The notes beneath the pieces were generated by a model. The model ran no database searches. It was not told the origin of the DNA and saw only the letters and a program-made list of their open reading frames with translations. A stretch of 64,000 nt of DNA from Hirudo medicinalis. Its lineage: Eukaryota > Annelida > Clitellata > Hirudinida > Hirudinidae. The stretch's first letter is position 1. Each line of letters begins with the position of its first letter. Location: positions 11,002-75,001 of the forward strand of contig MPNW01000133.1 of NCBI GenBank assembly GCA_011800805.1, read 5' to 3'. Of this stretch, positions 60,801-64,000 are shown piece after piece. The position numbers were made by a program, and so were the translations under genes.

Positions 60801-63751
60801 CCTGTGGTTCATCTGGATCAGTCAGAGTTGGTTTGCCCCCCGACTATGCAGGCCAAGTGGAAGGGCTATGTGGGGACTTTGATGGAGATAAGAACAATGA
60901 CGGAAATGTTAGCCTGTCTGATCCTGGAAATTTAATCAGCAAACAGTATTTTGTTCCTGATGTTGAGAATCCATCTGATGTGTGAGTTGATGAAAATTTC
61001 AAGTTATTTTAAGATTTATTTATTATTTATATTTAATTCCTTATTTACATTGGTTTATTAAATTTATTGGAATACATTTACATGAAGTTATATAGGAATG
61101 GATCTTAAAAGTTGAATCAAAACTATAATGAGTTCTGCATGATTATACAATTACGATCTATTGCTGCAAATGTGTTATAAATTTTACAAATTGAACTTCC
61201 ATTGCCTCAATGCACCAATTATCTAATGCATTTAAATTACAACAACAATTGAATAGCAACTGTTCAGTTGCTGACCTGAACAACACAACAATGACTTCAA
61301 CAACAAACAAGCAGAGATGTCAAGCCATTACAGACACAAATGGACCATTCAGAGAGTGTCTCTCCAAACTCGATGTGACGGGTCTCGCGAGATTGAAAAA
61401 ATCCTGCGAAATTGAAGTGGACATTTCTCTCAATGAGTTGGCTGCCTGTGCTTCCCTTGAGAAGCTCCTTGATTGGTGCAACAGAGATGCAAATGTGATC
61501 TTATCAACCAATTGGAAAGCAATATTAGGATGCAGTGAGCATTTTACTTTTTATTGTGTACAAATGAACTCAGTATATTTGATGTATATGTACTCACAAT
61601 ATCTGCATAACCTGGGTTACTGTTGTTCGGGCACTTCTGCCGCTTTAAAAGAATATATGCAAACTACTTATAAGATGTATTTGCAGTAGTTCCATCACTT
61701 AACTTCATTAACATCAAATAATATAAATTTTATTAAAGAACATAGAGTTATTCCACCAATTTTTATTAAAGAATGCAGCTGTGCAGATGGTTTCATCTGT
61801 GCCCCTCGAGCATCAGGGTGTCCAGACACCTGTTCCAATCCAAGTGCCTCCCTGAATTGCTTGAAACCGGACATCCAGGACACTTGCATCTGTCCACCTG
61901 GTAAAGTTCTGTCCGTTGATAGGTGTGTTGCACCTGAACAGTGTGGATGCATAGATAATGGTGGCCACCCCAGGCAGGTCGGTGAATTTGTGGGATGTTT
62001 CATTGAACAATACAATTTAGTGCTAAAGTGCTCATCATTTATTCAGTATCAAAATTATATGCAGGTGCTGATTGGATCATAAATTTACAAAGTTGATGTC
62101 AGAATAATTTGTTCTGTGTGGATATTCTTAATAACCTTTATTGTTTTCACACAAAAAAATGTTTATGTTATTTTTATCATTTTTATCATTATTAACCATA
62201 GGATGATTGTGGTTCATGTTTTATTGATTAGATGAATTACCTCAATTGATCCCAAATGATGATTTGTGAAAGATGATGTAGATATTGTTACCATTGTAAT
62301 CACAGATATCAGAGCAGTGGCTCAATGAGGATTGCACAATACTGAGTGAGTGTCAAAGAGATGGCCATATCTCAATAATTCCTAACAACTGCTCACAGGG
62401 AAGTGTCTGCAACAACTCAATGTGTTCAGGTAGGAGGCAGTTGCTGTTGTTGTTGGTGTTTAAAAAAGTAGCTACTTGTGTTGTTTACAAAACTGTGTAA
62501 ACCTTTAAAGTATTGAGAATATGTTGTCATTTTACCTATTTGTGTTGGATATTCAGAGAAATATATGAAACATTGTTGTAAAATTTTATCTTGACATTCA
62601 TTAAATCTTTTATTTTTGAAAAGTCTGCTCTGTCAACAACCCTTGCAAGAAAGGTGTCTGTAAAGATATAGAGGGAGGTGGTCCACCCATTTGCAGATGC
62701 CCACCAGGTTTTGTTGGAAAGAACTGCGAGATTGGTGGGGAATACTTTGGTGTTTGAAATATGTGCTATTTAATAAAGGAATTATACAATTATGATTAAG
62801 CATTCTGTTATTTAAAAATAATAGCTATTGCATGGAATACATTGACCTTTAAAGGACAATTATTTTGTGTAACTGAATAATTGGCATAATTTTTTAGATG
62901 TTATTTAAATAAGTATTATGTATTAAAATCTTTAGTATTTAAATATTTTTTGACATTTACTCCAATTGCAACTAAAAGTTTTCTGTAATGAACAACTAAA
63001 CAAATAATTAATTAAATATTTTTCAATTTAAAGAATTGTTCAACGAATGCTTTTTTTAACCAACAGACAGCAATAATATATGCCTAATATATGGGAATGG
63101 GCACTGTCATACATTTGACGGGATGCAGCTTGATTATGGTGGAGATTGCAAGATCACATTGGTGGAATCCATTCCACCACTTCCAACTTTTAAAGTTTTT
63201 GGGAAAAACTACAGATTGAAGAGGGATGTGTTTTTCATGAAATATGTTGAGATCATGCTAAATGAGGATATTGTGAGATTTGAACAGACAGGATCACAGC
63301 CAGCCTCTAACATCGATATCATGGTATAGGATTTGTTAAATCATCTTCATTCCATACCTAGAAATTTATTTTGTTATCATCAGCATTTTATAATTAATAA
63401 TAGTATAAAATTTCTGTCCTAAATTAATTTATAATATTTTCAACTTATTCAAAAATTTCAGCTCAACAATAAATATGTTGCACTACCACTAAAACTGATT
63501 GACTACACGATACAATACAAAGGACAAAAAGTGGAGCTGCAGACTAATTTTGGACTTACTGTCACCTTTCATAATGCCATATTATCCTTGGCAGTTCCCA
63601 GTCTCATGAGTGGCAATCTGAGAGGACTTTGTGGAAACTTTAATGGAGATAAAAGTGATGAGAAAATAACTGCAGGTGGAAAAAATGTTTCAAATGGTCA
63701 GGAAGTTGCTGACAGTTATATTGTACTTGATCCTGATTCCTTCCAGCCAAA
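27763..63751 (+). CDS. Giant membrane-tethered SEA/EGF/VWD/C8/TIL multidomain protein (3' end beyond window)
   Basis: Seventy-seven coding exons totalling 12,734 nt (4,244 residues plus two bases) join with consistent phase from a start ATG at 27763 to a donor at 63752. Order: basic cytoplasmic tail, transmembrane signal anchor, Ser/Thr/Pro micro-exon linker, SEA domain, then nine EGF-VWD-C8-TIL-Cys-rich modules, the ninth cut by the window edge after its VWD. VWA is added in module 7 and a PAN/apple-like exon in module 8. VWD-C8-TIL units are shared with gel-forming mucins, zonadhesin, FCGBP, tectorin, otogelin and SCO-spondin, where they drive disulfide-linked assembly. With a SEA cleavage site next to a membrane anchor, the likely product is a surface protein whose huge ectodomain can be held non-covalently or shed. 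All splice sites are GT-AG except one GC-AG (50402). Module boundaries are all phase 1. The exon-by-exon layout is given in the entries below. I know of no named gene with exactly this architecture. Confidence 0.93.
31205..31302. repeat. GAT/GAC and AAT microsatellites in an intron
   Basis: GATGATGACGACGAC-type triplets (about 31208-31252) are followed by an A-run and AAT units, in the long intron before the SEA exons (31020-32472). Confidence 0.9.
32473..33064 (+). CDS. Giant gene, SEA domain with GSVVV cleavage motif
   Basis: Three exons (32473-32588, 32691-32752, 32898-33064) encode residues about 94-208. The fold is signalled by SAVRLDTEMTLDNITFTNDL, the helix EAYKKLANQVCDE and DCSDIEFSPGSVVVRFVFRV. 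GSVVV at about 155-159 is the canonical SEA autoproteolysis site of MUC1-type mucins, cut between Gly and Ser in the ER. It sits roughly 90 residues outside the predicted membrane anchor, the expected spacing for a tethered and sheddable ectodomain. A strand of conserved alternating hydrophobics follows in the third exon. Confidence 0.85.
33209..36900 (+). CDS. Giant gene, module 1 (EGF-VWD-C8-TIL-Cys-rich)
   Basis: Exons: EGF 33209-33316 (CNPNPCKYSGKC ... GKYGKTC); VWD 33490-33746, 33831-33986, 34426-34571; C8 35008-35152 and 35843-36005; TIL 36342-36559; Cys-rich exon 36777-36900, starting INETWLSEDC. The VWD opens CTCSGDPHCKTFDKLAMDYQ and contains FCGNFDG, so it keeps both the GDPH motif and the calcium-loop region; the usual CGLCG is FCG here. 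C8 includes ACPGVDLEKALFLCQQI and WCDFDVKQTCDA. TIL includes TSGCQNTCDNQNATLLCDLP and CSCPSGT. A long stretch without sequence features lies in the intron 35153-35842. Confidence 0.95.
37116..40157 (+). CDS. Giant gene, module 2 (EGF-VWD-C8-TIL-Cys-rich)
   Basis: Exons: EGF 37116-37229; VWD 37548-37705, 37818-37925, 38085-38395; C8 38483-38621 and 39014-39155; TIL 39550-39758; Cys-rich 40031-40157, starting IGETWLTPDC. The VWD opens CQCFGDPHCITFDGMMLDYQ and has SGLCGNFDG, a fully canonical copy. TIL reads SGLTPPCIPSCQDPLAAENC and later CTCPPGKVLFQDKC, the textbook TIL cysteine spacing. The second C8 exon contains WCLFDVSLTCDAS. A frame through 38019-38084 upstream of the third VWD exon is intron read-through, not coding. 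Confidence 0.96.
40435..43529 (+). CDS. Giant gene, module 3 (EGF-VWD-C8-TIL-Cys-rich)
   Basis: Exons: EGF 40435-40551; VWD 40782-40929, 41085-41193, 41357-41673; C8 42144-42405 and 42687-42834; TIL 42957-43165; Cys-rich 43391-43529. The VWD opens CKCKGDIHCQTFDGLYLDYQ, so GDPH has become GDIH and Asp-Pro cleavage is not expected. The CGLCG region is GLCGNNNN. C8 contains an Asn-rich insert with several NxT/NxS sequons (NHS, NVT, NVS, NIT), and the second C8 exon adds more (NLT, NVT, NST). The Cys-rich exon is also sequon-rich (NCT, NNT, NGT, NST), so this is the most heavily N-glycosylated-looking module. Confidence 0.95.
43899..47128 (+). CDS. Giant gene, module 4 (EGF-VWD-C8-TIL-Cys-rich)
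   Basis: Exons: EGF 43899-44024; VWD 44306-44538, 44962-45117, 45619-45770; C8 45940-46015 and 46190-46400; TIL 46574-46785; Cys-rich 47011-47128. The VWD opens CYFFGNGHLITFDGLPLNLN. GDPH is replaced by GNGH, a Cys is lost and the usual LDYQG is now LNLN. The later motif is GVCGDYND. It is therefore a diverged copy that keeps the fold but has probably lost GDPH cleavage. TIL is canonical (SSACPASCKNPDQASQC, CGCSDGFLLFQGRC). An AAT microsatellite lies in the intron just after 45770. Confidence 0.94.
45798..45829. repeat. AAT microsatellite in an intron
   Basis: About ten AAT units lie between the last VWD exon and the first C8 exon of module 4. Confidence 0.9.
47418..50870 (+). CDS. Giant gene, module 5 (EGF-VWD-C8-TIL-Cys-rich), with GC-AG intron
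   Basis: Exons: EGF 47418-47531; VWD in four pieces 47875-48044, 48584-48679, 48802-48973, 49145-49259; C8 in one exon 49431-49717; TIL 50187-50401; Cys-rich 50747-50870, starting IGETWLNDDC. The VWD opens CSVYGDPHYISFDKQYFDYQ; GDPH is intact but the following Cys is Tyr. SGLCGNFDG-type residues appear as TGLCGNFDG split across exons. C8 lacks the internal intron of modules 1-4. The TIL exon ends GRAFK, and its donor is GC (AAG then GCAATT) rather than GT. Every other module splices at the homologous point with GT, and phase 0 is kept, so a GC-AG intron is the best reading. Confidence 0.93.
48735..48798. repeat. TCA/TCG microsatellite directly before an acceptor
   Basis: A TCGTCATCG... then (TCA)n tract ends a few bases before the CACTTAG acceptor of the VWD exon at 48802. 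It forms a pyrimidine-poor, repeat-derived branch region. Confidence 0.9.
50404..50470. repeat. ATT/GTT microsatellite beginning at the GC donor
   Basis: An ATT-unit tract starts two bases after the GC splice donor at 50402-50403. Confidence 0.9.
51093..54962 (+). CDS. Giant gene, module 6 (EGF-degenerate VWD-C8-TIL-Cys-rich)
   Basis: Exons: EGF 51093-51203; VWD 51581-51852, 52115-52325, 52694-52796; C8 53117-53379; TIL 54451-54659; Cys-rich 54839-54962. The VWD lacks the usual opening: it reads SGSYINSHCMTFDKATFDFK, with no CxCxGDPH, and later SGLLGNFDG where the CGLCG cysteine is Leu. It has thus lost cysteines at both diagnostic sites, though the length and introns are kept. C8 ends FACE with a donor at 53380; a donor three bases earlier would create a stop. 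The 1.07-kb intron 53380-54450 contains a GC-rich SINE-like patch. Confidence 0.92.
53925..54050 (-). mobile_element. SINE-like GC-rich fragment in an intron
   Basis: A sharply GC-rich block in an AT-rich intron ends, on the plus strand, GGGGCGCTATATAAATG. That resembles the 3' tails of several animal SINE families (GGCGCTATATAAAT-type). A related string, AAGGCGCTACATAAGTGC, occurs near 55007 in the next intron but one. No tRNA-like head could be proven, and the strand is uncertain. Confidence 0.35.
55205..59158 (+). CDS. Giant gene, module 7 (EGF-VWA-VWD-C8-TIL-Cys-rich)
   Basis: Exons: EGF 55205-55312; VWA 55581-55806, 55986-56298, 56531-56603; VWD 56826-57130, 57316-57477, 57721-57869; C8 58109-58386; TIL 58481-58686; Cys-rich 59035-59158. 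The VWA shows ADVTVLIEDGISSCRGI, VRVSLVTFSSKVTVVWPL, DLTNALQSI and KVLILLTDGGSD. The metal-site DxSxS is DGISS, so the first serine is lost, while the later Thr and Asp are present. The VWA block starts and ends in phase 1, the pattern of a shuffled insert between EGF and VWD. The VWD is canonical: CRCSGDPHCKSFDGQVINYQ and FGLCGNYDG. TIL is less regular than in other modules (LPKGSPCLPTLFNP). Confidence 0.94.
58687..58738. repeat. GTT/GCT microsatellite at an intron start
   Basis: Mixed TGTTGTTGCTG units begin directly after the TIL exon donor of module 7. Confidence 0.9.
59384..62429 (+). CDS. Giant gene, module 8 (EGF split by a PAN/apple-like exon, VWD-C8-TIL-Cys-rich)
   Basis: Exons: first EGF half 59384-59467 (ACLQSFPCQNGGLCVEQ); PAN-like 59571-59804; second EGF half 60006-60086 (KYKCACKRGFQGSNC); VWD 60248-60507, 60686-60981; C8 61257-61534; TIL 61772-61977; Cys-rich 62306-62429. 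The middle exon reads GCYWMKVPNTENS, then SCFQSCLFSSSPCAGINW and QQCLLVSS, a cysteine order like PAN/apple or WSC domains. It is phase 1-1 and sits between EGF cysteines 3 and 4. The VWD lacks GDPH entirely (TLSVRARLETFDGQ) but keeps EGLCGDFDGD. C8 is preceded by a Thr/Asn-rich stretch (NNTTMTSTTNK) and lacks several usual residues of the second half. TIL is canonical (ASGCPDTCSNPSASLNC). Confidence 0.9.
62624..63751 (+). CDS. Giant gene, module 9 (EGF-VWD), cut by window edge
   Basis: Exons: EGF 62624-62734 (VCSVNNPCKKGVC ... GFVGKNC); VWD 63067-63323 and 63462-63751. The VWD opens CLIYGNGHCHTFDGMQLDYG, so GDPH is GNGH as in module 4, and contains RGLCGNFNGD. The last exon ends in phase 2 at a GTAATG donor, as the VWD of every other module does, so a C8 exon is expected just past 64000. 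The remaining 250 bp is intron without features. Confidence 0.93.
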
Positions 63752-64000
63752 GTAATGACAAAGATGGTTCATTGTTGTTAATGTTTAACTCTTGAAGCAG
63801 TTTTAATATTACATAAGGTTATAAACATCAACATGATATAGATTATTATAACAAATTTTAATGCAGAAACATCAGCACAATGATAGAGCAAAGAAAACGC
63901 AGAAAAACAATTTTATCATGCTGAAATTAATGTTATTATAGTTTTTAAAATGACAAAAACTTTACTTTCCGAGTGCTCTGCAAACGCAGCCATTTTGAGC

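Noticed and set aside
1..64000. tRNA, rRNA or CRISPR features
   Set aside because: No cloverleaf-compatible B-box, rRNA-like block or regularly spaced direct repeat was noticed by eye; a covariance-model scan would be needed to exclude small RNAs.

Overview
This is an intron-rich, AT-rich animal nuclear sequence. Genes have GT-AG introns of about 80 bp to 3.7 kb, and all recognisable domains are metazoan: a PTP1B-type phosphatase, antistasin domains, and SEA/EGF/VWD/C8/TIL/VWA domains. The species cannot be named from sequence alone. The AT-rich composition, the abundant ATT and GAT microsatellites and a tandem cluster of antistasin-type inhibitor genes would suit a leech-like annelid or another lophotrochozoan. 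A tunicate or cnidarian is not excluded. Exon coordinates below were derived by hand from splice consensus, reading phase and domain homology.

Layout. (1) 1989-11050, minus strand: a complete nine-exon PTPN1/PTPN2-like phosphatase of 468 residues with a C-terminal membrane tail. (2) 12603-15225, minus: a seven-exon gene whose N-terminus and C-terminal QT motifs resemble vertebrate C12orf40/REDIC1, a meiotic crossover factor. One possible frameshift lies near its second exon. (3) 16257-24725: four two-exon genes for small secreted single-domain antistasin-like peptides (three minus, one plus), all with a phase-1 intron. A fifth signal-peptide exon is broken, and beside it sit a non-LTR retrotransposon fragment and an assembly gap whose two sides carry the same 101 bp. 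(4) 24.8-27.4 kb: an untidy stretch with hAT-like and reverse-transcriptase remnants and three orphan coding-like segments. (5) 27763-63751 and beyond, plus strand: one giant gene, 77 coding exons and about 4,244 residues inside the window, still open at the right edge.

The giant gene is the centre of interest. It encodes a short basic cytoplasmic tail, a signal-anchor helix, a Ser/Thr/Pro linker built from micro-exons, and a SEA domain with the GSVVV self-cleavage motif. Eight complete repeats and the start of a ninth follow, each EGF - VWD - C8 - TIL - short Cys-rich exon. Every module starts and ends in phase 1, so modules can be duplicated or exchanged without breaking the frame. Module 7 has gained a VWA domain. 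Module 8 has a PAN/apple-like exon inserted in the middle of its EGF. Module 5 uses a GC-AG intron. The VWD copies differ in whether they keep the GDPH and CGLCG-type motifs. The combination suggests a type II membrane-tethered, possibly shed, mucin- or zonadhesin-like surface protein. That function is inference.
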